Shown here: positions 45,588 to 58,200 of the stretch, one piece after another | How positions within the stretch are numbered: the first letter of the stretch is position 1 | How the letters are laid out: every line of letters starts with the position of its first letter | Assembly (NCBI GenBank): GCA_048013815.1 | Contig: CM106585.1 | Coordinates: forward strand, 7,502,001-7,566,000 | Source of the DNA: Setoptus koraiensis | Lineage: Eukaryota > Arthropoda | Length of the DNA: 64,000 nucleotides | Direction of reading: 5' to 3' | The notes under the pieces: model-generated | What the model was told of the DNA's origin: nothing | Database searches by the model: none | The model's input: the letters and a program-made list of their open reading frames with translations, nothing else | Program-made: the position numbers and the translations under genes

Positions 45588-47120
45588 ATGGAATCCAAAT
45601 TGGATCAATTGAGCGGCTTGCATATAGACTCTCAGCCGGCTTTAACCAGACTCACCGGCATAGTGTGCACCATCGGTCCGGCATCCAAGAGCCAGGACAC
45701 GCTGTTGAGTATGATTGACGCTGGAATGAATATTGCACGTCTGAACTTCAGCCACGGCTCTCACGAATATCATGCAAGCACTATAAGTGCCGTTCGTGAG
45801 GCTGTGGCCAAGTACAGCAAGGATCACAATATACCATTGCGTCCCGTCGGAATAGCGTTGGATACCAAAGGACCAGAGATAAGAACGGGCCTGCTCAGCG
45901 CTGGGGCCTCTGGTGAGGTAGAATTGATAAAGGGAAATCTGATAAGAGTCACCACAGACGAACAATACAAAGAAAACTCATCGGCAGAAAACCTGTACGT
46001 TGATTACGCAAACATAAGCCAAGTAGTTGTGCCTGGCAACAAGGTCTACGTTGACGATGGCCTCATATCTTTGATAGTGAAAGATGTGCAACCGAAACAT
46101 ATCACATGCCAGATAGAGAACGGTGGTTTGCTTGGTTCCAGGAAGGGAGTTAATTTGCCCGGAGTTGCTGTGGATCTTCCGGCTGTGTCGGAGAAAGATA
46201 AACAAGATTTACAATTTGGTGTGGAACAAGATGTCGATATGGTGTTTGCGTCATTCATTAGAAGCGCAGATGGCGTCAACGAAATTAGAAAGCTTTTAGG
46301 TGAGAAAGGAAAGAATATTTTGATCATATCAAAGATCGAAAATCACGAAGGTGTTAAAAGAATTGATGAAATCATAGAAGCATCTGATGGTATCATGGTG
46401 GCCAGAGGCGATCTGGGTATAGAGATTCCTGCTGAAAAAGTTTTCTTGGCTCAAAAGATGATGATCAGTAAGTGTAACATTGCTGGTAAACCGGTCATTT
46501 GTGCCACTCAGATGCTTGAGTCCATGGTTAGCAAACCGCGTCCAACAAGAGCTGAAAGTTCTGATGTTGCCAATGCAGTGCTAGACGGTGCTGATTGTGT
46601 CATGCTGTCTGGTGAAACGGCTAAGGGCGACTACCCAGTTGAGGCTGTGAAAATGATGCATGCCATTGCTCTAGAGGCGGAGGCTGCTATGTTCACTACC
46701 AGTTTCTTCACGGAACTAAGTTTTAAGACTCCCACACCTACAGACCCGTCCACAGCGGTTGCTATTGCTGCCGTGAGTGCCGCTTCCAAAATGCAAGCTA
46801 CAGCGATAATTGCTCTTACTACAACTGGAGAGACGGCTCACAAGCTTTCTAAATTCAAGCCTAGGTGTTCAATCATAGCTGTTTCGCGTCGGGCGAGGAC
46901 AACTCGCCAAGGTCACCTATGGCGAGGAGTACTGCCATTGCTCTATACCACTGAAAAATTGGCAGACTGGACTCAAGATGTGGATGCACGCGTTGGCAGT
47001 GCCATTCGGTTCGGTAAGAGTAGATCAATCATCAAAAAAGGAGACAACGTCGTTGTTGTGACTGGCTGGAGACACGGTCCTGGTTCTACAAACACTTTAA
47101 GAATTCAAACAGTCGAATAG
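45588..47120 (+). CDS. PyK: Pyruvate kinase
   Basis: An intronless frame of 510 residues from the first ATG (45588); the upstream in-frame codons lack ATG. All hallmark motifs are present: [41 protein letters not shown] with the catalytic lysine, [20 protein letters not shown] and [20 protein letters not shown]. The C-terminal allosteric domain has [17 protein letters not shown], the fructose-bisphosphate loop area and [12 protein letters not shown]. The enzyme converts phosphoenolpyruvate and ADP to pyruvate and ATP in the cytosol. Confidence 0.97.
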   Translation: MESKLDQLSGLHIDSQPALTRLTGIVCTIGPASKSQDTLLSMIDAGMNIARLNFSHGSHEYHASTISAVREAVAKYSKDHNIPLRPVGIALDTKGPEIRTGLLSAGASGEVELIKGNLIRVTTDEQYKENSSAENLYVDYANISQVVVPGNKVYVDDGLISLIVKDVQPKHITCQIENGGLLGSRKGVNLPGVAVDLPAVSEKDKQDLQFGVEQDVDMVFASFIRSADGVNEIRKLLGEKGKNILIISKIENHEGVKRIDEIIEASDGIMVARGDLGIEIPAEKVFLAQKMMISKCNIAGKPVICATQMLESMVSKPRPTRAESSDVANAVLDGADCVMLSGETAKGDYPVEAVKMMHAIALEAEAAMFTTSFFTELSFKTPTPTDPSTAVAIAAVSAASKMQATAIIALTTTGETAHKLSKFKPRCSIIAVSRRARTTRQGHLWRGVLPLLYTTEKLADWTQDVDARVGSAIRFGKSRSIIKKGDNVVVVTGWRHGPGSTNTLRIQTVE

Positions 47121-48081
47121 CCGTCTCAGCATAGATGTGCGTCGCTGCCTCATGTTGATTTCTTTAGAAAAAATTCCAAACTTGTTGATTACTAATTAAA
47201 TGCAATATGCTTCGCTTGAAAAAGTAGAATTCCAACCTATCGGTTTTTTCTCTTCTAACGTCGTTTCCTGTCCGAGTAAACATTGAACAAGGTTACATAC
47301 ATTCAATTGATGTTTCGAATACTATCGCCCCCGGATGCATTACCGTTTTCGACGGATTGAATTGAATCACTAATATTATAAAATGCCTTCGAAGCTATCT
47401 TTCTTGACTTGAATCTTTATCATAATGCTGAAAGGATACGTGGTGACCAACATCTCCTGTCGTAGAAGGGTTCAAAAAGCAAAATCATAACTTTATATAG
47501 TCTATTTGTCATCCAAGACTAAAACCGCTGTGAACAATCATCAGTAATGAGACATTGAAATCCTGTGAATAAGCTCGCCTTCTATCTCGACTACGGTAGA
47601 TTGTTTTCCTACTTGTTGAGTAGCACTACAATACAATTGAACAAATACCATTTTATTTAAAATTGGAGACCACCATGTCGAATAATTATTATGAACGTGT
47701 ATGGAATAACTCAAAGTCAAAGTCACTCTTCTGGGACAAGCTTCGGCTGAAAAACCTCATCGCTTTTTGTACTCATAATGCACTAACAAGTGCATTGTTG
47801 ATATGAAGTGCTTGTATAATGCACCCCAATCGCACTTAGTTAATGTCGTCATGCACTGGAAGTTTCAGCCAATTAGCACGAAATCGGTGGTCTTGACAAC
47901 ACGTCCAAGACAATACATTCACAATTTTTTGCACAGATTGAGTCTCTGTCTCTATTTAAAGCATTCAATAAAAGAAGAGACAAACTAGTCGTAATCGCCA
48001 GAACAATTTCAACCCAACTCCAAGTATCATTCTAATTATCATCATAATAAGATAGAAATTGAAAAAACTCATTACTCGATC
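47121..48081. other. Intergenic region, pyruvate kinase to SDR
   Basis: No supported gene. A small perfect hairpin (AATGCACT, four-base loop, AGTGCATT) lies at about 47777-47796, followed at once by a related ATAATGCACC. A TATTTAAA box lies at about 47952, some 130 bp before the SDR start. Confidence 0.5.
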
Positions 48082-48873
48082 ATGACTGAAAAGGTTGCTA
48101 TTATCACTGGGTCCAGTTCTGGTATAGGTGAGGCCACAGCAAAATTATTTCTCAAGAACGGATATCAGGTTGTCATTACAGGTAGCAAACAGGAAAAATT
48201 GGACAAAGTTGTAGAAGGTTGTAAAGGGTTATCCCCTAAGGGATTTGAGCCGTTGGCCGTTGTCGCCGACTTTCGTCAACCTGATAATGTAGAAATTATT
48301 TTGCAGAAGACCTTGGAAAGATTTGGTCGACTAGATGTTCTTGTAAACAATGCTGGAACAATCATTAGACCTTCTGAAGGAAATCTAAAGGATACTTATG
48401 ATGCATACCGTGAAACTATGTCGATCAACTTGGATTCGACAGTAAAATTAACATTGGCTGCGGCGGAACACCTGAAGAAGACCAAGGGCAATGTTGTCAA
48501 TGTGTCTAGTGTTGGTTGCTTGAAACCTTCGGACAAAGCCTATGCTTATTGTACTTCAAAAGCTGCTATGACAATGTTTTCCAAATGTTTGGCCATTGAT
48601 TTAGCACCAGATGTCAGAGTTAACACAGTGTTACCAGGACCCGTGGCGACACCATTAGTTAACAATGTTGGAATAACTGAGGACATGTTTCGCAAACTTG
48701 TTGGAGGCACCTGTCTTACCGGTCGCGTAGGCGAGCCTGACGAGATAGCCAAAGCGATAGCATATTTGGCTTCGGACGACGCACTTTTCGTCACTGGAAC
48801 CGATCTGGTGATTGACGGTGGTTACCTCATCAGACCTAACTCTATGGCTTCAACTATAAAGCAACAACAATAA
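48082..48873 (+). CDS. Short-chain dehydrogenase/reductase (classical SDR)
   Basis: A single-exon frame of 263 residues, the classical SDR length. Motifs in order: cofactor-binding TGSSSGIGEA (about 10-19), NNAGT (about 91-95), conserved Asn in INLDS, catalytic Ser in NVSSVG, and Tyr/Lys in the YCTSK motif. Then come the nicotinamide-binding PGPV segment and the C-terminal VTGTDLVIDGGY. No signal peptide or membrane segment, so cytosolic. The closest relatives are 3-oxoacyl-ACP-reductase-like and carbonyl/xylulose-reductase-like SDRs, a family often expanded in arthropods. The substrate cannot be told from sequence. A polyadenylation-like AATAAA follows at about 48976. Confidence 0.92.
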   Translation: MTEKVAIITGSSSGIGEATAKLFLKNGYQVVITGSKQEKLDKVVEGCKGLSPKGFEPLAVVADFRQPDNVEIILQKTLERFGRLDVLVNNAGTIIRPSEGNLKDTYDAYRETMSINLDSTVKLTLAAAEHLKKTKGNVVNVSSVGCLKPSDKAYAYCTSKAAMTMFSKCLAIDLAPDVRVNTVLPGPVATPLVNNVGITEDMFRKLVGGTCLTGRVGEPDEIAKAIAYLASDDALFVTGTDLVIDGGYLIRPNSMASTIKQQQ

Positions 48874-50163
48874 GCTCAGTTTATCTCGCTGACCGATGAA
48901 AATAGGAGTTTCTGCTCTGGCAAGTTTGAAGACAATTACATCAATACATGATCATGTTCCGTATGAGCTTCTTACAATAAACCTGGCTCTTAATACGTCA
49001 ACCAGATACTTCACCCATTGTCTAGCCAATCACCAATTATTATGATAATAAATACTTTGTCTCATTGTTATTTTATCCCCACGGTACACACATACTTATA
49101 CAATTAGGACTCAATTATAATATATATCAGTATATTGTTGCCACTGTTTTGTATATAATGAGTAATAATGGTGGCTCCTCAGGAAAAAAGGAAAATAGAT
49201 TAAAATGCTTCCAGGTTTGCAAAGAGAGACGATGTCATGTTTTATGGAAGAAAAATCCTTAGAAGGGTCAAAACAGCCCTTCTAGACATGTGTCAGATTG
49301 GCAAGTTCCCAGAATCAATCCAGGATCATATGCCGTCTCCATGCAGTCTGAGCAGCAGCTAGATTCACTTATTACCTGCAGGATTGGCCAGATTCAGCTA
49401 ACAACAGCATCAAAGAAACACACACACACACTTGTAAGCGTAGCTGTGTCGGGACGCAATTTGGCGGGGTGGGCGTGCGAGGTTATCGTCCACGAAATCA
49501 ATGACTGGAAATGTTGGCTATTCTTTGATTGATTAGTCCAGTTGATAAGCTATTTGTGGTTGATTTATGAGTGGACTCGAGAGTGTATTTGTTAATTGAG
49601 ACAACACTAATTAACAAATCGTCACCAGTCCGAACCCTTTATCGTTATAAAATGCTCGAATGATGTGATGCGGATTTGACGGGGGCGTGTACGCGGCACG
49701 CCATGACACCTGGTGTGTTCCGCACAAACTTCGTGCATCTGTTTAGCCAATAGATCATACAGTACCATTGTCACTGACTATTTGTCAGTGAGCTAGACTC
49801 TTTGTAAACTTCCACGTAGCTGCAAAATCTTACCCTAAAGAATGCTCGAAATCGCCATTATCTATCTCTTTAACCGTTATAACAGTTTTGCCCAATTGTT
49901 ATACTATTCTAGTTAGGAGGAATACATTCAATGATTAATCTATTTATTTCGAAACGCATATAATTTTTGTCATCGATTGAAGATCTACATACCTATCACC
50001 ATTCGTAGCTTTATCATAGACACAAAAAAGGAAGGGCCATCAGTTACTGGATGATTGCTTAACTCAGACTAGATTGGCTTAGCGGACTCTCGATAGAACT
50101 CAACTACTATTATTAATATTTTTGTAAAACTACAGGAAATAGATCAGTTATTGTCCACTTAAA
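48874..50163. other. Intergenic region, SDR to ERGIC1
   Basis: About 1.3 kb with no supported gene. A 65-codon frame at 49065-49262 has no motif. A small inverted repeat (AGAAGGG, loop, GCCCTTCT) lies at about 49261-49285. A short CA run lies near 49420. Confidence 0.5.
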
Positions 50164-51250
50164 ATGTTTTTTAATTTAAGAAGATTGGATATTTACAGGA
50201 AGGTACCCAAAGATCTCACCCAACCAACAGTTGGAGGCGCTGTAATCTCAGTCTTCTGCATTCTATTCATCGGTATTCTATTCATAACAGAACTATGGGA
50301 CTTTCTCACGCCAGTAATGTAAGCAATATCATAATCCAATATCTCAATATCATAACATATACGAAATCAGTTGACTACAGTACTAACTGTGATTCTATTA
50401 TACCATATCTATTATTCTTCTGAAAATAGAATTAACGAATTATTTGTGGATCAATCTAATGGTCATGAAAAGATTGATGTCAGGTTGAATGTGTCACTGC
50501 CTAGACTCAATTGTAAATATGCCGGTTTGGATATACAAGACGAGTCTGGTAGACATGAGGTCGGAGCTCTAGACAATATGATCAAAGCTCCATTAGACAA
50601 TGGTGTCGGCTGCAGAATTGAAGTAGTTTTCCAAATAAACAAGGTTCCTGGAAATTTCCATTTATCTACTCATTCTTCCTCTCAACAACCATCAACCATT
50701 GACATGGCTCATGAGATACACGAGATATCGTTCGGCGATGATGTGAAATTTTTGAATCTTCATGGTAGCTTCGATCCACTTGGGAAGATTAAAAAATTAG
50801 ACGCTGCAGGTGAGAAAAGTGCCTCTATTCAACTTTCTTTTCTTGAATAAGCCCCCCCCCTGCCAGATACAACTTACTAATGTTTCTCACTGTTCTCCTT
50901 CTCTCATGAACTCTTTAGCTCTAGAATCGCACGAGTATCATCTGAGGATAGTCCCATCAATATATGAAGAATTGAATGGTGTTGTTCTGAGGCCTTATCA
51001 GTATAGCTTTGCTTATAAGAAATACATTTCCATGAGTTTCTCTGGTCATGTCATACCAGCCATTTGGTTCAAGTACGATATAAACCCAATTAGTGTAAAA
51101 TACGTCGAACGAAGAAAACCAGTTTACGAGTTTATCTGCATGACATGCGCTATTGTTGGCGGCACTTTCACGGTGGCTGGCATCATAGATTCTCTGGTCT
51201 ATACAGCATCCAATATATTTGAAAAGTTAGAGCTAGGAAAGTTGATGTAG
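50164..51250 (+). CDS. ERGIC1: ERGIC1 (ERGIC-32), early secretory pathway cargo receptor subunit
   Basis: Three exons, 50164-50318, 50430-50809 and 50919-51250 (phases 2 and 1), give 288 residues against about 290 in vertebrates. The N-terminus matches the family (RRLDIYRKVPKDLTQPTVGG) and is followed by the first membrane helix. The lumenal part has VRLNVSLPRLNC, GLDIQDESGRHEVG, NKVPGNFHLSTH and the IHEISFGD region. Near the C-terminus are PAIWFKYDINPISVKY and the second helix (TCAIVGGTFTVAGIIDSLVY), then a short cytosolic tail ending KLM. ERGIC1 cycles between ER and Golgi with ERGIC2 and ERGIC3. The first exon is easily missed because its frame ends quickly in the intron. Confidence 0.95.
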
Positions 51251-52276
51251 TTCTGCAACAAGAATTTACTTCACAATATACAAATCAATTCTCTCATGTT
51301 GTAACCATTATATTAATTCAAAGAATATCAATAAATTAATTTATATAGTAAATATTATATTAGTATGATATAATGACGCACGTCAATGATTGATATATCT
51401 CGGTAACAATTCCGAGAGACATGCTGACGATTATAGCTGGGCAGGTCAGGATGGTCAGTCTGGGTTTGGTTGTTGTTCAAACTTGGCGCAATAAAGAACC
51501 AAACAGGTCCTTTTGGTTGTGACCCGCTACTCCTGATAGTGACCATTGTTCTACTGCGATACGCTGGACACTTCTGGGTGCTATCACCGGCCCGACGCGC
51601 CAGACGACACACCCCCTTCCACAGAACACTGGTGTAGGTACCAGTGTACACATGTTGCTGATTTACACGTCTATGCCACGGACGGACAGTACACTGGACA
51701 CACAGGTTTCGTTGTAAGTGTATCCAACCCACATACATTTTCGGTACATGCATCCCATAGGTTGGTACGGGTGGTGTTGTTATTGTTTTTTTTTTTTTGT
51801 TATCATCAGCACAAGTATAATCAACATTGTTAGCCTGTCCGGCTTTTAACAAATTCAATCAACTTGTTTGTATCCATCGTCAGCCTAACGATTAGCATAT
51901 TTATAAATCATCTCATGTGTTGTATGAGGACAAAGAATCAGCATGGACATCAAATTCGATTTGCCACCAGCATCCAAACTCGTTGAAGCATCATCACGGA
52001 TATCATCATCATCGCTATTCGCCACTTCAGCCATCATGATCATAATCATAATCTAATTTTTTAGTTACCATTATAATTCCTGCTCACTAATCAATCATCA
52101 TGGACAATGAGTTTAAAAGCTTATTCTTTCTCTTCAGCAACTAGATTAGGAATAATTCAACCGGCGCAAGAACGAGAGTTTAATCCATCTCAGTAGTTTT
52201 TATTATTGACCTGTTAGTTAATTGACCACGAAACGACCACATTTAGATAAATAGATAGGTAGAAACGACAATTACG
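51251..52276. other. Intergenic region, ERGIC1 to coiled-coil gene
   Basis: No supported gene. AATAAA near 51330 probably ends ERGIC1. A poly-T run lies at about 51786-51800. A 167-codon minus-strand frame (51355-51858) has no family motif and contains a poly-Lys run from that poly-T. Confidence 0.5.
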
Positions 52277-53696
52277 ATGATGAACAATAACAATTCTAGC
52301 TTCATCAATAACGGATGTAGTAACAATGATAATTGTATGGGACACCATCATCAAAATCATTTTAATGGCACCTATGTCAACAATGACAACGGAAACTCTA
52401 CGCTAAATGGAACAAATCATCAGTTGTGTTGCAGAAACAAAGATGACAACCAAATGCAGAATCATAATGATTATGAGCCTTATAGTAATAGTAGTCATTT
52501 ACTTGATATTAGCTCATGCGAGAGCCACACGCAATATCATGTGCCTGATTATGCGACACCTTTCAATGAATTCTCTTTACATTATAAAAGTTTAAGAGCG
52601 GATTATGAGACGCTTAAAACACAAAATGCTGTTCTTAGGGAAGAGTTGGAAAAAGTCCGAAAAGTCGATAGAATTGTTATGGTGAGTAAACTGTTACAAA
52701 GTAACTCCAAGTCGTAGAACTTTCATCTCTTAGCACTAATCAGACCATTCAACGAATACAATGATACTTGTCCTTTGAACAGATCGAACGAGAACTCGAA
52801 CAGGCCCGTCTAGCACACCGACAATTGACGGAATCATCGAAAAGAATGGAAAAGCAAGCTAAAGATATTATCGCACTTTTGAAGTCGCCACTCATACATA
52901 ATACTGTAACTAAGGAACAAAATGGTAAGTAAAATTCGAAAGTTACAATGAACTCTTGTCATTTTCATATATTATACAAACATACTGAAAATTTGACCAC
53001 AATTTCTCTCATTTGCAAGCATTATCTTTAGAGCTCCAGTTTAAAATTCAAGAACAAGAAAAAGATATCCAGAAATTGAATTCTCACATAATTGAACAGA
53101 GTAAACATATACGTTTTTTGGATCTAGCATTTCAAGAGCAAGAGCGGCGATGCAAGGAATCGCACATACCTCGAGAAAAACTTCATCTCTTATTGACAAG
53201 CCTTGATCATGACAAAACACAGTCTCAGCCTATAAACCAGACAACAACGCCGATACAAGCTCATGAGAATAACGAAGATTCGCAAATTCTACTGACCGGA
53301 ACGAGATCAATCAACAACAATCTACTACCCACCGGTGTTAAAGACTCTGTCATGAACTCAGACTATGGTTCAAATACTCGGACTTTACCTGGCGGACATG
53401 GCGTAAATACTTTAGACCAAGGCAGAGTTGAGAACGTTACTTCAAGTCTAAGTAAAATTAATTTGTCCACAATGTCTGGATCCAATAGTTCCTCTACAGA
53501 TGTCGGCGGTCATCCCAAAGTTACCGAGATAAATCAAAACAAAAAAATACTTACAGGACTCAACCGAGCAAGCTCTAGTTTGGTTCAATCAGCTGCACCT
53601 ACCTCATTGGGGACAACGAACTCATTTCCTAATTTAGACCAAAACTGCATCATTCCCTCCCTTCTTTCTGATAAAACTCTCCAAAATGATCGATAA
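52277..53696 (+). CDS. Coiled-coil protein, unrecognised
   Basis: Three exons, 52277-52681, 52783-52924 and 53020-53696 (phases 0 and 1), with consensus GTGAGT and GTAAGT donors, give 407 residues. The first ~85 residues are Asn/His-rich and disordered. Residues about 95-225 form a coiled coil spread over all three exons (YKSLRADYETLKTQNAVLRE, ERELEQARLAHRQLTE, QFKIQEQEKDIQKLNSHI). This is followed by a conserved-looking IRFLDLAFQEQERRCKE block. The last ~170 residues are Ser/Thr/Asn-rich and disordered. AATAAA directly follows the stop. It is probably cytosolic. I do not recognise the family. Confidence 0.8.
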
Positions 53697-54240
53697 CAAT
53701 AAATGTTTTTTTATTGTTTCTTAACTGAAACTTCATTCTCTCTTTTCTGTGAACAATATTTTTTGACTGTGCAATTATTTATCTAAATAATTATGACCAC
53801 CATGATATTCAAGTTGAGTGATCTGGTTTTGGTGCCACCCTTATATAAAACATGGTGATTTACTGATTCCTTGTAGACCAGCTCTTTCGAGAAGAACTTG
53901 AAATAAAGTCCTGCTACTTCCGTCATACGGGACTTGATTGAATGCTTGAGTGATTTTGTACCATGAAAGTGATTTAGATACTGAGTTAAGTATGAGTTGT
54001 TTTCATTCACCTCTGTTGTGAGTCTCTCTTGTATGATCAAGATAATAAAAACAACTGTTATATCAGACAAGTTGTTTGTGTTGCATAACATAGAGAATGC
54101 GAATTGCATTATTGGAATCTGAATAAACAGTCGGTGTTTCTCTTTTCTGGAGCGCGCATTTTTTCACCATTAACATTTTTTATCCGGAAAGTTCAATCCC
54201 ATTTAAGCTTGAAGATAAAAAGTTGCAATGTATATCAAAA
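53697..54240. other. Intergenic spacer
   Basis: About 540 bp with an AT-rich polyadenylation region for the upstream gene (AATAAA at about 53699). A 108-codon minus-strand frame (53783-54109) shows no motif. The upstream promoter of the next gene probably lies here. Confidence 0.45.
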
Positions 54241-55141
54241 ATGAACTTACTTGATAAAGTCGCATTAAACTTCGTGTTCATCATCATTTGTTCATCATAT
54301 TCTTTTGTGGAATCATATTCATTTGCTCACAATATCAGATTATTTCAATCGCTTGGCCCTCGCCACAACAATAATCCTACAAAGAGTGATCATCGTTTAC
54401 AGATTCCCAAGAATGTTAGAATACCCAACGAGCCACTCAAGCAAAAACGAAAGGCAAAGTATTCACCGGACGTATTGCTTCTTACAAGCTACAATCCTCT
54501 CGCCAAACTGTCAGGAAATTCTGGAATGAACTATAATAATAAAACAGTTGGTTCAACCGTTGAATTGAACTTGAGCAACCTAAAAAATGAATCATTTCAC
54601 AAAGTTTTAAAATCGGGCTCAGAGGCTGTAAAGTTACATGACGACATGATGCTCGAAAGCCCAAACGATGGAATGGTGCGGGTCAGAATGTACTTTCACC
54701 AGGCCATACATGATGATCCCAAACACTATGGAAATGGTCCGTGGAACTTTTGGGGGTATGTATTCAGAATGATGATGCTTCCAATAGGATAAATTGAGTA
54801 GTTTAGAAAGTCTACAGCAATACTTTATATATTTCGCAACTTTTTCTAGTCATGGGTGGGGATACGAGTACGGATTCGACCCCGAAGATTACGACAGAAG
54901 ACGTTATCAAAGAGGTTATACAATAGAAAAGGCATACGGTAGAGACTTTTGCCAAAATCAGACCAATTGCAGACGAGAGGACCCAAAATTTTTCGAGAAG
55001 GCACGCAAATACAGCCCAAACATGCCAACATTCATAACAGATACAGGAGAGAGGCTAACACGTTTCTCAAGTGGACAAGAGGAACCTACTAAGACACCAG
55101 ATGAAATATTGGCACTATTATGGAAAAGGATTCCCATCTAA
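54241..55141 (+). CDS. Novel secreted protein with Tyr/Arg-rich C-terminal domain
   Basis: Two exons, 54241-54755 and 54850-55141 (94-bp intron, GTATGT to TTTCTAG, phase 2), give 268 residues. The ATG at 54241 is followed by a hydrophobic signal peptide (about residues 7-27, VALNFVFIIICSSYSFV). A basic, Lys/Arg-rich stretch (KQKRKAKYSPD) could be a propeptide cleavage region. The C-terminal half is distinctive: GPWNFWGHGWGYEYGFDPED, then a basic-aromatic segment (YDRRRYQRGYT), two cysteines (DFCQNQTNCRR) and a polar end. No known domain is evident. A secreted matrix or precursor protein is possible, but no function is assigned. Confidence 0.75.
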
Positions 55142-55218
55142 TTTAATCTTGTTTATATCTAGTCATGAATACTATATTCTGTTAGTAGAGTATTAAAAAT
55201 CAATATTCATCTTCTATT

Positions 55219-58200
55219 CTACCTTCTTCCCACTGGCAATGGATACTGAACATTAATTTTAGTCCTGGTAGTCGTTGTAATCTGTTGTCCGTCTTGACAG
55301 CCTATAGCCACGCCGTATGATTGTTTTCTTAACAGGCCCACCGGAGTTGATTCAATTTGGATGTCCTTCATACAACCAGTGAATGATTCCAACTCTAGTC
55401 CAGTAGATGCTGTGTAAGTTTTCTTGTTCAACATAGGCCAGACACCACCAAAGAAAACCAGATCCATATCGAGCATTTGAAGTTTATCGTCAATGACAGA
55501 CTCTTTGAATTCGTCGTCGACAGATAAGACTAGCTGATTGAGCTCTTTTTCTGCTGTTATCTTGAACCAGCGACCATTATTATATTCTTTGCTGGTTGTC
55601 ATATTATGCTCGACATACACTGTATTGTTTTCCGTCAGTTTACCGACACTATAAACAAGACGTCCTCGTTTAAGCTGAATTGCCAGATAATTGTGCGATT
55701 GGGTACTTATAGACAAGAATACCAACGAGTTTTGGTCAGTTGTACGAATATTCATGGATAGCATGTACCTGGTGGGATCATATAATCTACTTTGTGTCGC
55801 TAGAGCGTACGATTGAATGCCGCTAAACGAGAACGTTGCTGGATCACGGGGCTCTTGAGCACCCTCCATACATCCCTGACAACCTTGATTTGTTTTGAAA
55901 TTCCACAAGCCAACTTGTTGGCCATTCAGAGTTGCGTCATATAAGCATCCAGTCAAGCGAGCAGACTCAATTTGTTTTGGTACGACAAAAGAGTCACCAG
56001 TTGATGGCAAGCCACCGATATAGAAATGGATGTTTGCCTCGCCGTAGGGTGATGTTTGTAATTGTGACACAGGTAATGATAAATGCAGAGGATGTCTTAC
56101 TTCTTGGGTGTCTATTTCCTTTGAATGAGGCACAGACTTCACACTCAATCTGGCAGTATCGTCAGTGAAGTTGAGCTCTATCTTGTACCATAATTCATCA
56201 TCAAGTAGATTGTTATCATTGGAGATTAACTTTCTCGGATGGGTCAAAACTTGATATCCCGAGGGAGTATACGAGCCTAGATTGTAAATAACTCTGATGT
56301 GACGATCTATCATCTCTACAGCCAGATAATCTTCATTCACCTTGCTACCCAAAAACAGTAACAATGCATCAGTGTCTTGCTGTCCATGAGTTGAATAAAT
56401 CAGAGTAACCTGTTCTATATTAAAACCACCCAAATTAACCCCAGATCCGGCTGCGCCTGATAAAACAGATGGCACAAAATATGATCTAGTACATATGCTA
56501 GAATCGGAGCTAGGCATCAATGATACATGAACACTCGTTGATTCTTGGTGACCCAGTTGGATTTTGCGTTTCAGTAAATCAAGATCCAAATCTAGTTTCT
56601 CTTCGAGTTTTAGTAGTCTCTTGAGGGTCTCATTACTACTCAATTTGTACTCGATTGCCTGAAGAAGATCCCGATTGGCCTTGTCTAGAACCAGGCTGAG
56701 ATTACCTAACGAAGATTGGGATCCAGCACTTAATCTCTCAAACTGTGGCAGCAGAGTCTTGTAGATTAGATCAGCTAAGAGCTGCAATCGTTTGTGAATA
56801 TCGGCGATGCGATCTAATAGTTTACGTAGAAATCTATCGATTTCCTGTAGTTGACCGTATAAGTCCTTACCGGCCAATTGTTTCAATCCAGCGTTAATGG
56901 CATCTAAGGCTAAAGCTATATTCCTAACTTCATCGAACAATCCTTCAATTATTCTACGATTCTTCTCCAATTCCAGAGATAGACGCTGCAAGTCTTGATC
57001 TCGAAGCTTTTTAGCTTTCTCCAAAAGTTCCAACGATTTTCTCTTCGATTCTTTGGCTCTATCAACCAAGGACTCATCGAAATCTGGCACTGCTTGCTTG
57101 TAGGCTTTCTCAGCCGCATCGAAGGCTCTCCTGGCAGCTTTTTCAGCATCTTTTATAGAGCTAACAATTAATTTGTAGGCGTTTGCTGCTTTCATAGCAT
57201 AGTCGGCCACATCACGAGTTGAATTGAATAGGCCGTCTAGTTCTTTCGATTTCTTCAGTAACTCGTCACCATGTTCGCGGCATTTATCAACATACTTTTT
57301 CTGATATTCTGGATTCAATCTAGACAGAATACTTCTTCTTTCCTCTAAATCGTGTGCACTACTGTTAAGATCGGATAACTGACGAGGCAATTGATCCAAA
57401 TATGTAGACTCCTCAGCGAGACAACTTTTAGTTATTTCTAGCAGTCTCTTCGAATCCTCGATAAGTTTATTTCCTTCGTTGTATCTCAATCCACTTTCTT
57501 TAAGAAGATCGAGAATGGCCTGGTATTTCTTTCTACCTTCTTGAACTAGATCATTTGATTTTTGCACTGGTTGAAGCACTTGATCCTGGACTATCCTACT
57601 GAATTCTAATAATGTCTTTGTCAGCTGCTCTATTCTTCTTAATAGCTCTGCAGACTTCTCTGGATCTATCAGCAAGTTTCTTATACGCTCTAATAGAGCT
57701 TTGGCCTTGCGTAGTTCTCTTTCGGCATCATCCAGATATGGCTTGAAATTTCTCTGTTTTAGTTCTCTTAAAATCATCTCACTCTCTTGGAGAATACGTT
57801 CAATTCTGCTGGGTGACAGACCACTTGGACCGAAACCATGCTCATTTAAAGCTTTAATTGTTTTACGTATCCTATCCCAGAGGTCATTTAATATGCCATT
57901 GAGAGTTTTTTCGGCCAACAATTTCGCTTGATTGGCCTCGTACACCACATTTGGTGCTCTTGAGTTTAACTCTTTCGCGCGTAAGTACAATATGTCGGCA
58001 ATTGTCTCTTGGCTAAAGTTCAACATATAACTATCAACCAATTCCTTGCCTTGATCAATTACTTTCAGATATTTACTTAGACGCTCGGCCAACTTGTTTG
58101 CCCTGTTCTGTAAGTAAGCTAATCGTTTAAGAGGTCCATTCTTGAGTTCCGGTACCAATCGTAGAATCTCGTCAAACAACAAACCTATTTCGTCTAAATC

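Noticed and set aside
51355-51858. 167-codon minus-strand frame downstream of ERGIC1
   Set aside because: Contains a poly-Lys run from a poly-T tract, no motif, and ends in AT-rich sequence.
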